Counted from the stretch's first letter, positions 1-11,367 are shown. The stretch: DNA of 64,000 nucleotides from Ilumatobacteraceae bacterium (GCA_025463305.1 JAOBWK010000059.1:1-64000); one strand, 5' to 3'. Notes: a model not told the origin generated them from the letters alone. Numbers and translations are program-made.

Positions 1-1
1 C

Positions 2-1190
<1,189 letters not shown>

Positions 1191-1221
1191 AGTTGTTCCG
1201 TTTCGTATCAGTCGAGTGGGT

Positions 1222-1677
1222 TCAGTTCGAGCGGGTTGGCTTGAGGCCGGGGAAGGCCAGCGAGGCCGCGACGTACTTCAGCTCCCAGACGAGGAGGCCG
1301 AGGTGCGTCACGATGACGGTCAGTCCGAGCGCTGGACGGGACATCCAACTCGCGTCCTTGACCAGGACGAAGGCGAGCAACACCAATCCGAGCCGGATCA
1401 GGTACCCGAAGAGGATGGCACCCATCATCAGTCCGAGCGAAATCCGAGCGGTGAAGGCGATGAGCCCGGCCGCGATCGCGAAGTTGACGAGCACCAGCGC
1501 GACGCCATAGGCGGACGACCACACGCCGTGCATCCCCCAGGCCACACCGCAGATCGCGATGAGCACGGGTGCGACGATGAGGCCGCGGCGGATCATGTCG
1601 CGCGAGATCTCGACCTCGGGTGCGGCACCCTCGAGCCGAGTCGTCATCGGCGTCCCCGCCTGGTCTGCGCCCGTCAT
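1222..1677 (-). CDS. AtpI-like small membrane protein (ATP synthase subunit I family)
   Basis: 151-residue protein with four predicted membrane helices (about 30-48, 53-75, 80-100, 112-135), directly upstream of atpB. This size, topology and position match the ATP synthase protein I family, which helps c-ring assembly or Mg2+ supply in other bacteria. It holds the place of Rv1303 in Mycobacterium. The ATG at 1677 overlaps the stop of the preceding gene by one base (TGATG), so translation is probably coupled. Sequence similarity within this family is weak, so the function rests mainly on position. Confidence 0.72.
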   Translation of the reverse strand: MTGADQAGTPMTTRLEGAAPEVEISRDMIRRGLIVAPVLIAICGVAWGMHGVWSSAYGVALVLVNFAIAAGLIAFTARISLGLMMGAILFGYLIRLGLVLLAFVLVKDASWMSRPALGLTVIVTHLGLLVWELKYVAASLAFPGLKPTRSN

Positions 1678-1946
1678 CACGACAGCGAGGCCTTGCCCTT
1701 GCGGGAGTTGCGGATGCGCTCGGCCTCGTGCTCCTTCATCCGCGCGTCGTAGCTGTACCACATGCTCGCGAACTGCCCGATGAGGGCGATCACGACGAGC
1801 GCGATCATGAACAGCGGCTTGGTGCCGAAGATGCGATCCAGGAGGTAGCCGAGCCCGAGGAACATCAGCACGAGGATGGCGAACTCCATGCCGCGGCCGA
1901 GGCCGTCGTCCGAGCTGCTGCGCTGCTTGCGGGGAAGGAGGTCCAT
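1677..1946 (-). CDS. AtpZ-like small membrane protein at the head of the atp genes
   Basis: 89-residue protein with two hydrophobic helices (about 21-40 and 46-66) and a basic C-terminus. The first helix contains GLGYLLDRIFGT, a pattern typical of the AtpZ/DUF2007-like 'F0F1-ATPase subunit' family that precedes atpI. The ATG at 1946 was chosen; an earlier in-frame start would add a non-conserved arginine-rich stretch. The stop overlaps the start of the next gene by one base. Its role in ATP synthase assembly is inferred from gene order. Confidence 0.66.
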   Translation of the reverse strand: MDLLPRKQRSSSDDGLGRGMEFAILVLMFLGLGYLLDRIFGTKPLFMIALVVIALIGQFASMWYSYDARMKEHEAERIRNSRKGKASLS

Positions 1947-2043
1947 GGATCTACGTGACGTCTCGCGGTTCGGCGACGCCGGTGTCGCCAAAGCTTGTGA
2001 ACGCGAGAACAATCTAGCGGCGCCCCCGGTGGAACACCAATTC

Positions 2044-3300
2044 CTACGCGCTGTCCCGCGAATCTAGCCCGTCGTCCAGGGGTGGCTCGACGTCTGGCAC
2101 CGGCGCCGGGTCGTGTGGCGGATCCGGTGCCAGGTCGTCGGGTGCGTCCATCGTGACCTCGCCCGTGGTCCGGGACACGTGCATCGTCGAGTGCCGAGCG
2201 CGGCTGCGCCGAGCCTCGGGATGCAGCACCGTGAACAGGCCGAGGCCGACGGCGAGGATGCCGATGACCGCGAGGGACGCACCGCTGTTGGTGTACACGG
2301 GATAGAGGACGAACGCCGACAGGAGCGCGGTCCACAGCCACAGGATCAGCACGCTGCGGCGCTGGCCGTGGCCGAGGTTCATCAGCCGGTGGTGCAGGTG
2401 GCCCTTGTCGGCGGTGGCCATGCCTTGGCGGCGCGAGGCGCGGCGCACGATCGCGAACAGCGTGTCGAAGATCGGGACGCCGAGGATCAGCAGCGGGATG
2501 AACAGCGGGGCGAAGAAGAAGTAGGACTGCCCGAAGAACTTCTGGTTCGGGCTGGAGCGGCCGCCCACCACCGAGGTCGCGGTGGCCATCAGCAGCCCGA
2601 GCAGCAGCGCCCCACCGTCGCCCATGAAGATCTTCGCCGGGTTGAAGTTGTGCGGCAGGAAGCCGAGGCAGATGCCGACGGCGATGATGCACAGCAGCGG
2701 ACCGATGTTCGGCTCGGCGAGGAAGCTCGCCCCTTCCAACTCGCGGCTGTACAGGAAGAAGGCGCTCGCTGCGATCGCGACCACGCCGGCGGCCAGCCCG
2801 TCGAGGCCGTCGATCAGGTTGATCGCCTGGCTCATCCCGAGCAGCCAGACGATGGTGATCAGGGGCACCCAGTCGGTGGCCAGCAGGAAGACGTCGACCA
2901 GCGGCAGGCGGAAGTAGTACATCGTGACGCCCTGCCAGACGAGCACCAGTCCGGCCACGACCGTGCCGGCCACCTTTGCCGGCGCGGAGATGTCGCGCAC
3001 GTCGTCGAGGAGGCCGACGAGGAAGATGACGGCCGCGGCCACCACCACGCCGGCCATCTCCGACGTGCCGTAGAGCGAGTCGAAGCTGGAGAAGAAGCGG
3101 CTCGCCAGGATCGCGACGAGGAAGCCGCCGAACATCGCGATGCCGCCGACGTCGGGCGTCGTGACGGTGTGGACGCGCCGCGCGTCGGGCTCGACGACCC
3201 AACCCACGCGCGTCGCGAGGGCCTTGACCGGATAGGTGAGGACGAACGTCGCCAGCGCTGCGAACGCACCGATGAGGAGGTACTCACTGGTGTGCGGCAT
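2044..3300 (-). CDS. wecA: Polyprenyl-phosphate sugar-1-phosphate transferase, WecA/TagO type
   Basis: Membrane enzyme of the MraY/WecA superfamily that moves a sugar phosphate (usually GlcNAc-1-P) from its UDP donor to decaprenyl or undecaprenyl phosphate, starting cell-wall or arabinogalactan linker glycans. The 418-residue protein has about eleven membrane helices and the family signatures GLLDDVRD (Asp99-Asp100), NLIDGLDGLAAG (161-172), the GDGGALLLG loop and the histidine motif HLHHR (301-305). A proline/aspartate-rich tail of about 50 residues follows. Its position next to the ATP synthase genes matches mycobacterial wecA (rfe, Rv1302). The ATG at 3300 begins the first helix; longer forms are implausible. 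Confidence 0.9.
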   Translation of the reverse strand: MPHTSEYLLIGAFAALATFVLTYPVKALATRVGWVVEPDARRVHTVTTPDVGGIAMFGGFLVAILASRFFSSFDSLYGTSEMAGVVVAAAVIFLVGLLDDVRDISAPAKVAGTVVAGLVLVWQGVTMYYFRLPLVDVFLLATDWVPLITIVWLLGMSQAINLIDGLDGLAAGVVAIAASAFFLYSRELEGASFLAEPNIGPLLCIIAVGICLGFLPHNFNPAKIFMGDGGALLLGLLMATATSVVGGRSSPNQKFFGQSYFFFAPLFIPLLILGVPIFDTLFAIVRRASRRQGMATADKGHLHHRLMNLGHGQRRSVLILWLWTALLSAFVLYPVYTNSGASLAVIGILAVGLGLFTVLHPEARRSRARHSTMHVSRTTGEVTMDAPDDLAPDPPHDPAPVPDVEPPLDDGLDSRDSA

Positions 3301-3361
3301 CGGCGGCAACCCTAGTGAAGCGAGCGGGCCGGGTTCAGGCCTGTACCGAGGAGCGTGGGCA

Positions 3362-4609
3362 TCAGCTGTACACGGGGAAGCGGGCGCACAGCGCGCCGAC
3401 CTTGGCCCGCACGTCGGCGAGCGCCGACTCGTCGGCGCGGCCACGGAGCGCAGCCGCGATCAGCGCCGCGATCTCGGCCATCTCCGGCTCCTGCATCCCC
3501 TGCGTGGTGACGCTCGGTGTGCCGATGCGCACGCCGCTGGTGACGAACGGGCTGCGCGGATCGTTGGGGATGGTGTTCTTGTTGAGCGTGATCCCGGCGA
3601 CGTCGAGCACGTTCTGTGCCTCCTTGCCGGTGAGGTCGGCGTCGAACGGCGTGAGGTCCACCACCATCAGGTGGTTGTCGGTGCCGCCGCTGACGAGGCG
3701 GAAGCCCTGGTGGGCGAGCGCCTCGGCGAGCGCCGACGCGTTGGCCACGATCTGGCGCGCGTAGACCGCGAAGCTCGGGTGCATCGCCTCACGGAAGGCG
3801 ACGGCCTTGCCGGCGATGACGTGCTCGAGCGGGCCGCCCTGGCTGCCCGGGAACACGGCCTTGTCGATCTTCGCGGCGTGCTCGGCCTTGGAGAGGATGC
3901 AGCCACCGCGCGGGCCGCGCAGCGTCTTGTGGGTGGTGAACGTGACCACGTCGGCGAGCGGCACCGGGTTCGGGTGCGCGCCACCGGCGACGAGGCCGGC
4001 GAGGTGGGCGATGTCGAACATCAGCAGCGCGCCGACCTCGTCGGCCACCTTCTTGAACACCTCGGGATCGAGGCGCCGCGGGTAGCTGGTGGTGCCGGCG
4101 ACGATCATCTTCGGGCGGTGCTCGAGCGCGAGGTCGCGCATCTTGTCGTAGTCGATCCGCTCGTCGCTCGGGTCCACCTTGTACGACACGAAGTTGTAGA
4201 AGATGCCGCTCGCGTTGACCGGCGAGCCGTGGGTGAGATGGCCGCCGTGATCCAGGCTGAGCCCCATGATCGTGTCGCCCTTGTCGAGCAGCCCGAGGTA
4301 CACGGCCATGTTCGCGCTGGCACCGCTGTGCGGCTGCACGTTGGCGTGCTCGGCACCGAACAGCTCCTTCGCACGCGAGATCGCGAGGGCCTCGATGTCG
4401 TCGACGATCGCATTGCCACCGTAGTAGCGCTTGCCCGGGTAGCCCTCGGAGTACTTGTTGGTGAGCACCGAGCCGGTGGCCCGCATCACCGCCGGCGAGG
4501 TGAAGTTCTCGCTCGCGATCAGCTGCAGACCGGTCGACTGGCGCTCGACCTCGCGCTCGATGAGGTCGAAGACGTCGTTGTCGGGTTCGAGGTCGGATGG
4601 CCAAGGCAT
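3362..4609 (-). CDS. glyA: Serine hydroxymethyltransferase
   Basis: PLP enzyme that interconverts serine and glycine while loading one-carbon units on tetrahydrofolate. The 415-residue length is normal. Visible signatures include [12 protein letters not shown] at the N-terminus, [20 protein letters not shown], the aspartate in [10 protein letters not shown] and the PLP lysine in [12 protein letters not shown] (Lys228). The start is the ATG at 4609, preceded by GGGAG at good spacing. It sits 68 bases downstream of rpiB and 61 bases upstream of the wecA start, so the three may be one transcript. Confidence 0.97.
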   Translation of the reverse strand: MPWPSDLEPDNDVFDLIEREVERQSTGLQLIASENFTSPAVMRATGSVLTNKYSEGYPGKRYYGGNAIVDDIEALAISRAKELFGAEHANVQPHSGASANMAVYLGLLDKGDTIMGLSLDHGGHLTHGSPVNASGIFYNFVSYKVDPSDERIDYDKMRDLALEHRPKMIVAGTTSYPRRLDPEVFKKVADEVGALLMFDIAHLAGLVAGGAHPNPVPLADVVTFTTHKTLRGPRGGCILSKAEHAAKIDKAVFPGSQGGPLEHVIAGKAVAFREAMHPSFAVYARQIVANASALAEALAHQGFRLVSGGTDNHLMVVDLTPFDADLTGKEAQNVLDVAGITLNKNTIPNDPRSPFVTSGVRIGTPSVTTQGMQEPEMAEIAALIAAALRGRADESALADVRAKVGALCARFPVYS

Positions 4610-4677
4610 GGTGATCTCCCGGAGGTGCTGGTGCGGCGTGCTGGTTGGGCGTCGTGGATCTGGCGGATGCCCGGACG

Positions 4678-5169
4678 TCAGGGCATCTCGTGCTGGGCCG
4701 AGTCGGACGAGAAGCCGAGATCGGCCTCCGCCCGCTCGATCGCGCTGAGCTGATCGACGCGGCGCTGGTGGCGCCCGCCGAGGAACTCCGTGCCGAGGAA
4801 CGTCATGAGGATCTCCTCGGCCAGCTCGACGCCGACGACGCGGGCGCCGATGCTGAGCACGTTGGCGTTGTTGTGCTGGCGGGCGAGGCGGGCGGTGAAG
4901 AGGTCGTTGCAGAGCGCGGCGCGCACGCCGTGCACCTTGTTCGCGGCGAGCTGCTCGCCCTGGCCGCTGCCGCCGAGGACGACGCCCACGTCGGCGCGCC
5001 CGTCGCGAACCGTTCGGGCGACGGCGGAGCAGATCGGCGGGTAGTCGACGCTCTCGGTGGAGTGCGTACCGTGGTCGATGACCTCGAGCCCGGCGCCCTG
5101 GAGGACCTCGATGAAGTGCTGCTTGAGGAGGTACCCGGCGTGGTCGGACCCGATCGCGATGCGTGACAC
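4678..5169 (-). CDS. rpiB: Ribose-5-phosphate isomerase B
   Basis: Interconverts ribose-5-phosphate and ribulose-5-phosphate in the pentose phosphate pathway. The 163-residue product has GSDHAG near the N-terminus (7-12), the phosphate-binding LGGSGQGEQ loop (65-73) and a VLSIGAR segment. The glutamate in GSGQGE (Glu72) corresponds to the catalytic Glu of the mycobacterial RpiB type. It starts with GTG at 5169. It is divergent from the thiolase-like gene, with 66 bases between the starts. Confidence 0.93.
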   Translation of the reverse strand: MSRIAIGSDHAGYLLKQHFIEVLQGAGLEVIDHGTHSTESVDYPPICSAVARTVRDGRADVGVVLGGSGQGEQLAANKVHGVRAALCNDLFTARLARQHNNANVLSIGARVVGVELAEEILMTFLGTEFLGGRHQRRVDQLSAIERAEADLGFSSDSAQHEMP

Positions 5170-5235
5170 GCGGCGATCCTAGGTCCGCCGGGCGCACTGG
5201 CTCCAACGCCCGCGCCGGTCGTAGCCTCCCGTGGC

Positions 5236-6729
5236 ATGGCGCTCGACCCACGCACTCCCGTCCTCATCGGCTGTGGGCAGTTCGCCCAGCACGTCAACAC
5301 GATCACCGAGGCGATGGACCCGGTGTCGATGATGACGGCCGCGATCCGCGCGGCCACCGCCGACGCCGGGCTCGATGCGCTGCCCGACCCGGACTCGATC
5401 GCCGTGGTCGCGCTGCTCAGCTGGCGGTACGGCGATCCGGCGTACCTGGTCGGCCAGCAGCTCGGCGTCGCGCCGGGCCGCACCATCCTCACCACCCACG
5501 GCGGCAACAGCCCGCAGACACTGGTCAACACGACAGCGCGCGAGATCGTGGCCGGCACCACCGACTTCGCGATCCTCACCGGGGGCGAGGCGACGCGCAC
5601 CCGTGCGCAGGCGAAGAAGCAGGGGATCGAGCTCGACTGGCCGACGGCTCCGGAGGGCCAGGTCCCCGAGACCAGCGGCGAGGACCTCGACATGAGCCAT
5701 CCCGCCGAGCAGGCACTGGGCATCTACGCGCCGGTGCAGATCTACCCGATGTTCGAGACCGCGATCCGCGCCGCGGCCGGACGCACCGTCGACGAGCAGC
5801 GGGCGCTGGCCAGCGAGATCTGGTCGCGGTTCAGCGCCGTGGCCGCCGACAACCCGAACGCCTGGATGCCGACCGAGCGGAGCCCGGAGGAGATCCGCAG
5901 CCCCACACAGGCGAACCGGATGATCGGGTTCCCCTACACGAAGTACATGAACTCGAACAACGACGTCGACATGGCGGCGGCGCTGATCATGTGCAGCGCG
6001 GAGCGCGCCGAGGCGCTCGGTGTGCCCCGGGATCGCTGGGTCTTCATCCACGCCGGCACCGATTGCCACGAGCACAAGTACGTCAGCAACCGCTGGGAGC
6101 TGTCGCGCACACCCGCCATCGAGGTCGGCGGCAAGCTCGCGCTCGACCTTGCCGGGCTCACCATCGACGACGTCGACATCGTCGACCTCTACAGCTGCTT
6201 CCCGTCGGCGGTGCAGCTCGGCGCGCAGTCGCTCGGCCTGCCGATCGACCGGCAGCTGACGCGCACGGGCGGGCTGCCCTTCGCCGGCGGGCCGTGGAAC
6301 AACTACGTGATGCACGCGATCGCCACCGTGATGAACGACGTGCGCGCCGCGCCCGGCAAGCCCGGCCTGGTGTGGGCGAACGGCGGCTACACCACCAAGC
6401 ACGCGTTCGGCGTCTACAGCACCGAGCCCGCCGCGAACGGCTTCCGGTACGCGTACCCGCAGGACCAGATCGACGCGATGCCGCAGCGCGAGGTGGTCGG
6501 TCTCGCCGACGCCGCCGGGCCCGCCACCATCGAGATGTACAGCGTGATGCACGATCGCGACGGGCTGCCGGAGACCGCCTATGCGGCGTGCCTGCTCGCC
6601 GACGGACGCCGCGCCTGGGGCCGCTCCACCGACCCGGCACTCGCCGCGGCGATGTGCGTCGGCGAGTGGGTCGGCCGGCCCGCCACCCTCGCCCCCGACG
6701 GCACGTTGACCTCCGACGGCACCGTCTGA
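5236..6729 (+). CDS. Thiolase-like protein without the acyl-accepting cysteine (TLP1/SCP-x type)
   Basis: 497-residue thiolase-superfamily protein resembling actinobacterial 'acetyl-CoA acetyltransferases' with an extra C-terminal domain. The N-terminal VLIGCGQF and the core [15 protein letters not shown] are typical. At the place of the nucleophilic cysteine the sequence reads HGGNSPQTL, with no cysteine, and the usual GHPxGxSG motif is replaced by [11 protein letters not shown]. Claisen chemistry of the standard kind is therefore doubtful. It may bind or hydrolyse a CoA thioester. It is the first of five genes on the plus strand and lies 32 bases before the nucleoside hydrolase. Substrate unknown. 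Confidence 0.78.
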   Translation: MALDPRTPVLIGCGQFAQHVNTITEAMDPVSMMTAAIRAATADAGLDALPDPDSIAVVALLSWRYGDPAYLVGQQLGVAPGRTILTTHGGNSPQTLVNTTAREIVAGTTDFAILTGGEATRTRAQAKKQGIELDWPTAPEGQVPETSGEDLDMSHPAEQALGIYAPVQIYPMFETAIRAAAGRTVDEQRALASEIWSRFSAVAADNPNAWMPTERSPEEIRSPTQANRMIGFPYTKYMNSNNDVDMAAALIMCSAERAEALGVPRDRWVFIHAGTDCHEHKYVSNRWELSRTPAIEVGGKLALDLAGLTIDDVDIVDLYSCFPSAVQLGAQSLGLPIDRQLTRTGGLPFAGGPWNNYVMHAIATVMNDVRAAPGKPGLVWANGGYTTKHAFGVYSTEPAANGFRYAYPQDQIDAMPQREVVGLADAAGPATIEMYSVMHDRDGLPETAYAACLLADGRRAWGRSTDPALAAAMCVGEWVGRPATLAPDGTLTSDGTV

Positions 6730-6761
6730 TCCGGGCCGGCGTCCGGCATCATGTGGGGCGT

Positions 6762-7700
6762 ATGTCCGCACCGACCCGCCTCCCGATCATCCTCGACTGC
6801 GATCCCGGCCACGACGACGCGATCGCCATCGTGGTCGCGGCGGCGCACGCGAACCTGCTCGGCATCACCACCGTCGCCGGCAACGCACCGCTCGACCTGA
6901 CCACCCGCAACGCGATCATCGTCACCGACCTGCTCGGCATCGACACGCCGGTGCACAGCGGCGCCAACCGGCCGCTCGTCGCCGAGCCGGTCCACGCCGA
7001 TTACGTGCACGGCGAGAGCGGCATCGACGGTGCCGATCTGCCCGATCCCAGCCGGGCGCCCAACAGCACGAACGCGGTGGAGTTCATCATCGAGACGTGC
7101 CGCGCGAACGAGGGCACCTGGCTCGTCGCGACCGGGCCGTGCACCAACGTCGCGCTCGCGTTGCGCACGGCCGGCGATCTGGCCGGCCGGCTCGGCGGCA
7201 TCTCGGTGATGGGGGGCGGCTCGTTCGGCAACCGCACGACGGCCGCCGAGTTCAACATCTGGGCCGATCCCGAGGCGGCCTCTGTCGTCTTCGGCTACGG
7301 CGGACCGCTGATCATGAGCGGCCTCGACCTCACCCATCAGTTCCAGGCGACACCCGAGCGGATCGACCAGGTCCGCGCCCTGCCGGGCACGCTCGCCGGC
7401 GTGCTGGCCGACCTGTTCGTGTTCTTCAGCGGCACCTACGTGCATCGCAGCGACAACCTGCGCGGCGCCCCCGTTCACGATCCGTGCGCCGTCCTCGCGC
7501 TCACCCATCCCGAGCTGTTCCAGCGGGCGCAGCGGCACGTGCAGATCGAGACGACCGGCACGCTGACGCGCGGGATGACGCTCATCGACGAGCGCGGGCT
7601 GCGCGAGCGGCTCGATCCCAACTGCGACGTGCAGATCGGCCTCGACGCCGACGCGGCGTTCGACGTCGTCATCAAGGCGATCGCCGCGTTCAGCCACTGA
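6762..7700 (+). CDS. Inosine-uridine-preferring type nucleoside hydrolase
   Basis: Hydrolase of the IunH superfamily, which cleaves the N-glycosidic bond of ribonucleosides with a tightly bound Ca2+. The 312-residue length is normal. The signature ILDCDPGHDDAIAI (residues 10-23) supplies the calcium-binding aspartates; VATGPCTNVALAL and SVMGGG, and the late HDPCAVLAL, are also family marks. The ATG at 6762 was chosen because it immediately precedes the first beta strand. Which nucleoside it prefers cannot be read from the sequence. Confidence 0.92.
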   Translation: MSAPTRLPIILDCDPGHDDAIAIVVAAAHANLLGITTVAGNAPLDLTTRNAIIVTDLLGIDTPVHSGANRPLVAEPVHADYVHGESGIDGADLPDPSRAPNSTNAVEFIIETCRANEGTWLVATGPCTNVALALRTAGDLAGRLGGISVMGGGSFGNRTTAAEFNIWADPEAASVVFGYGGPLIMSGLDLTHQFQATPERIDQVRALPGTLAGVLADLFVFFSGTYVHRSDNLRGAPVHDPCAVLALTHPELFQRAQRHVQIETTGTLTRGMTLIDERGLRERLDPNCDVQIGLDADAAFDVVIKAIAAFSH

Positions 7701-7735
7701 CGACCGGCCCCTGACCACGCGCCTACGCTGCGGGC

Positions 7736-8782
7736 ATGCGCGCAGCCGTGGTCCGTGATTGGCAGCTCCGGGTCGACGACATCGCCGAGCCCACGCCCGG
7801 CCCGGGGCAGGTGCTGACCAAGGTCCTCGCCTGCGGCATCTGCGGCAGCGACCTCCACCTGCTCGCCCACGGACGCGAGCAGCGCGAGCTCAGCGCCGAG
7901 CTGAACCAGGGCCTGCCCGAGGATCCGATGGGCATGCAGATGTTCGTGCCCGAGCAGGACATGGTGATGGGCCACGAGTTCTGCTGCGAGGTCGTCGAGG
8001 TGGGACCCGATGTCGGCCAGCTCGCGGTCGGCGACGTGATCGTCTCGATGCCGATCGCGTTCGACAACTCCGGGCTGCACGGCATCGGGTTCAGCAACCG
8101 CTACCCCGGTGGCTACGCCGAGCTGATGGTGATCAACGAGCTGCTCGGCATCAAGGTGCCGAACGGCTTGCCCGTCGATCTCGCGGCGATGACCGAACCG
8201 CTCGCCGTCGGCGTGCACGCCGTGGCGAAGAGCAAGATCTTCAGCAGCGAGTCCGCGATCGTGCTCGGCCTCGGCCCGGTCGGGCTGGCCTGCATCGCCG
8301 AGCTCAAGCTGCGCGGCATCGGCCCGGTCGTGGCCGCCGACTTCTCACCCAAGCGCCGCGCCCTGGCCGAGGCGCTCGGCGCCGACGTCGTCGTCGACCC
8401 GCGCGAGACGCCCGCCATCGACGCCTGGCGCAAGATCGACGGCATCCGCCAGCTCGTGATCTTCGAAGCCGTCGGCGTGCCGGGCATGATCAACGAGGCG
8501 ATGCGCGTCGCCCCGCGCAACACCCGGATCCTCGTGGTCGGGGCGTGCATGCAGCGCGATCACATCTACCCGATGCTCGGCATCGGCCGCGAGCTCAACA
8601 TCCAGTTCGTGTTCGGCTACGAGCCCGCCGAGTTCACCCACGCGCTCAACGCGATCGCCGACCAGCGCGTCGACCTCTCGCCGTGGATCACCGGCCGAGT
8701 GCGCATCGACGACGTCCCCCAGGCCTTCGCCGACCTCGGCAACCCGGAGGCTCACGCCAAGATCTTGGTCACGCCGGAGTAG
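7736..8782 (+). CDS. Zinc-binding alcohol dehydrogenase family protein
   Basis: 348-residue medium-chain dehydrogenase with a GroES-like N-terminal half and a Rossmann C-terminal half (VLGLGPVGLACIAELK). The catalytic zinc site is visible: CGICGSDLH (Cys33) and GHEFCCEVVEVG (His80, Glu81). The usual four-cysteine structural-zinc loop after GDVIVSMP is absent, so this is a one-zinc member. An unusual 30-residue segment rich in Glu and Met lies between the CGSDLH motif and GHEF. It lies 35 bases after the nucleoside hydrolase. Substrate unknown; polyols or steroid-like alcohols are common for relatives. Confidence 0.88.
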   Translation: MRAAVVRDWQLRVDDIAEPTPGPGQVLTKVLACGICGSDLHLLAHGREQRELSAELNQGLPEDPMGMQMFVPEQDMVMGHEFCCEVVEVGPDVGQLAVGDVIVSMPIAFDNSGLHGIGFSNRYPGGYAELMVINELLGIKVPNGLPVDLAAMTEPLAVGVHAVAKSKIFSSESAIVLGLGPVGLACIAELKLRGIGPVVAADFSPKRRALAEALGADVVVDPRETPAIDAWRKIDGIRQLVIFEAVGVPGMINEAMRVAPRNTRILVVGACMQRDHIYPMLGIGRELNIQFVFGYEPAEFTHALNAIADQRVDLSPWITGRVRIDDVPQAFADLGNPEAHAKILVTPE

Positions 8783-8804
8783 ACAGCTCGCTACCGTGGC
8801 GGCG

Positions 8805-10925
8805 ATGACGGAGCTCACGTTTCCTCGGCAGTACGCGCGCACGCAGCGGCTCACGCTCGGCGAGCCACGGAACCTCACCGTGTCGCCCGACGGGCTGCGC
8901 GTTGTGTTCTGCCGGAGCGCTGCCGGCGACGACCCGGTGAACTGCCTGTGGGTCCTCGACGTGGCCAGCGGTGACGAGCGGATCGTCGCCGATCCACGCC
9001 GGCTGCTGTCCGACGGCGACGACACCGAGCTGCCAGCCGAGGAGCGCGCCCGACGCGAGCGCACCCGCGAGGGGGCCGGCGGCGTGGTGGCCTACGCCAC
9101 CGATGCGGCGGTGACCGTCGCCGCGTTCGCGCTGGCCGGACGGCTCTTCGTCGCCGGCCTCGTCAGCGGTGCCGCCCGCGAGCTTCCCGTCGCGGGGCCG
9201 GTGTTCGATCCGCGACCGGACCCGCTCGCCCAGCGCGTCGCGTACGTCAGCGGCAGCTCGCTGCGCATCGGCGAGCTCGACGGCAGCAGCTGGGAGCTGA
9301 TCGGCGAGCCGGAGAGCGACGACGGCCCCGGCACGGTGACGTGGGGCAGCGCCGAGTTCATCGCGGCCGAGGAGATGGGTCGCCAGCGCGGCTACTGGTG
9401 GTCGCCCGACGGCACCACCATCGCCGTCGAGCGCAGCGACAGCGCGCCGATCGCGACGTGGCACATCGCCGACCCAGCGCATCCCGAGGTCGCACCCTCG
9501 ATCCACCGCTACCCGGCCGCCGGCACCGACAACGCCGACGTCTCGCTGCACGTCGTCTCGCTCGACGGCTCGGTGGTCGACGTCGGCTGGGACGCCGACG
9601 CCTTCCCCTACCTCGCCAACGTCGTGTGGACCGCCAACGACGCACTGCTCCTCACGGTCCAGTCGCGGAGCCAGACCGACGTGCTCGTGCTCGCCGCCGA
9701 TCCCGTCAGCGGCGACACCAGCGTGCTGTTCGACGACCACGACGACCAATGGGTCGATCTCGTCGCCGGCACCCCGAACATGCTCGCCGACGGCCGGCTG
9801 GTGATGGCCGCCGACCGATCGGGCGCGCGCCGGCTGCTGGTCGACGACGCCATCGTGTCGCCCGAGGACGTGCAGCTGCGCTCGGTCGTCGCCGTCGGCA
9901 CCGACTCGGTGACGTTCCTCGCCAACCCGCTCGACGACCCGACCGTCCAGCACGTGTGGGTGTGGACCGCCGCGGACGGCGCCGATCCGGCGAGCTGTAC
10001 CTCCCCCACGGCCGACAGCCCAGGCGTCCACACGGCTGCCAGCGGCGGCACGGTGACGGCGATCCGCAGCAGCTCGCTCGATCACCACGGCGCCGTCACC
10101 ACCGTGGGCGATCACGTGATCGCGTCCAACGCGCAGACGCCGCTCGTCGAGCCGAACGTCACCATCCACCGCGTCGGCGACGACGATCTCGCTGTCGCTG
10201 TGCTGCTCCCCCACGGCGACATCACCGGCCCGTTGCCGGTGCTGCTCGATCCGTACGGCGGCCCGCACGCCCAGCGCGTCGTCAGCGCGCGCAGCGCGTA
10301 CCTGTCATCGCAGTGGTTCGCCGATCAGGGCTTCGCCGTCATCGTCACCGACGGTCGCGGCACGCCCGGACGCGGCACCGAGTGGGAGCGCGCGGTCTAC
10401 CACGACCTCGCCGGTCCGGTGCTCGAGGATCAGGTCCGCGCCCTCGAAGCCGTGGCCAAGGTGCTGCAGGGCGACGGCGTCGAGCTCGACCTGGAACGGG
10501 TCGGCGTGCGCGGCTGGAGCTTCGGCGGCTACCTCGCCGCGCTCGCCGTGCTCAGCCGGCCCGACGTCTTCCACGCGGGCATCGCCGGCGCGCCCGTCAC
10601 CGAGTGGCGGCTGTACGACACGCACTACACCGAGCGCTACCTGGGCGATCCGTTGAGCGACCCGGAGCCGTACGACGTGTCGTCCCTGCTGCCGCTCGCG
10701 CCGCAGCTGACCCGTCCGCTGCTGCTGATCCACGGGCTGGCCGACGACAACGTCGTCGCCGCGCACACCCTGCAGCTGTCGTCCGCGCTGCTCGCGGCCG
10801 GCAAGCCGCACGAGGTGCTGCCGCTCTCGGGGGTCACCCACATGACGCCGCAGGAGGTCGTGGCCGAGAACCTGCTGCTCCACCAGCTCGACTTCCTCCG
10901 CCGCGCGTTGCGGATCGAGGCGTAG
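8805..10925 (+). CDS. S9 family serine peptidase (DPP-IV / prolyl oligopeptidase-like)
   Basis: 706-residue peptidase with an N-terminal beta-propeller region (about 1-450) and a C-terminal alpha/beta-hydrolase domain. The nucleophile lies in GWSFGGY (about Ser572), the acid in HGLADDNV (about Asp647) and the histidine in GVTHM (about His679). RGYWWSPDG and the double glutamate in EFIAAEEMGR resemble the DPP-IV substrate-anchoring region. Such enzymes remove dipeptides with Pro or Ala at position two. No signal peptide is seen, so it is probably cytoplasmic. The ATG at 8805 is preferred over an in-frame GTG nine bases upstream; neither has a strong ribosome-binding site. Confidence 0.9.
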   Translation: MTELTFPRQYARTQRLTLGEPRNLTVSPDGLRVVFCRSAAGDDPVNCLWVLDVASGDERIVADPRRLLSDGDDTELPAEERARRERTREGAGGVVAYATDAAVTVAAFALAGRLFVAGLVSGAARELPVAGPVFDPRPDPLAQRVAYVSGSSLRIGELDGSSWELIGEPESDDGPGTVTWGSAEFIAAEEMGRQRGYWWSPDGTTIAVERSDSAPIATWHIADPAHPEVAPSIHRYPAAGTDNADVSLHVVSLDGSVVDVGWDADAFPYLANVVWTANDALLLTVQSRSQTDVLVLAADPVSGDTSVLFDDHDDQWVDLVAGTPNMLADGRLVMAADRSGARRLLVDDAIVSPEDVQLRSVVAVGTDSVTFLANPLDDPTVQHVWVWTAADGADPASCTSPTADSPGVHTAASGGTVTAIRSSSLDHHGAVTTVGDHVIASNAQTPLVEPNVTIHRVGDDDLAVAVLLPHGDITGPLPVLLDPYGGPHAQRVVSARSAYLSSQWFADQGFAVIVTDGRGTPGRGTEWERAVYHDLAGPVLEDQVRALEAVAKVLQGDGVELDLERVGVRGWSFGGYLAALAVLSRPDVFHAGIAGAPVTEWRLYDTHYTERYLGDPLSDPEPYDVSSLLPLAPQLTRPLLLIHGLADDNVVAAHTLQLSSALLAAGKPHEVLPLSGVTHMTPQEVVAENLLLHQLDFLRRALRIEA

Positions 10926-10946
10926 CCGAACGCTACGTTTGGCGCT

Positions 10947-11348
10947 GTGAACACCAGGCTGCAGGACCTCTACGCCAACGTCGCCGTGCACGCCACGGAG
11001 GACCGCGAGCACGAGGCCGCGGTCGAGCTTCTTCTGCTGGTGATGATCGTGGACCACCACATCACACCGGAGGAGGTCGAGGAGATCCGCAACATCACGG
11101 TCGAGTCCGGCTGGGAGACCCCGACGTTCTCGTTCGACCAGTACCTCGGGCCGGCGATGGCCAAGGTGCGCGCTGCGGTCTCGAACGACACGATCGAGGA
11201 GTTCCTCGACTCGGTCGACGCGCGGATCACGAGCACGGTGCTACGTGCCTCGCTCTTCTCCGCCGCCCGCGACGTGGCTGGCGTCGATCACGAGATCGAT
11301 CCGCAGGAGCAGAACCTCCTCGGTCAGCTCGCCGCCCGTTTCGACTGA
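10947..11348 (+). CDS. TerB-like helical protein
   Basis: 133-residue acidic, fully helical protein that begins with GTG at 10947. The internal pattern (AAVELLLLVMIVDHHITPEEVEEI, then ARDVAGVDHEIDPQEQNLL near the C-terminus) is the two-fold acidic repeat of the tellurite-resistance TerB superfamily, which is thought to bind divalent metal. No other ter genes are nearby, so a role in tellurite resistance should not be assumed. It converges on prmC with 19 bases between the stops. Confidence 0.68.
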   Translation: MNTRLQDLYANVAVHATEDREHEAAVELLLLVMIVDHHITPEEVEEIRNITVESGWETPTFSFDQYLGPAMAKVRAAVSNDTIEEFLDSVDARITSTVLRASLFSAARDVAGVDHEIDPQEQNLLGQLAARFD

Positions 11349-11367
11349 GTGCGCCGGGGCGGGCGGC

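Noticed and set aside
2113..3315. Plus-strand open frame of 400 codons opposite wecA
   Set aside because: Composition is Glu/Asp/His/Arg-rich, the complement of membrane-protein codons; wecA motifs are intact on the minus strand.
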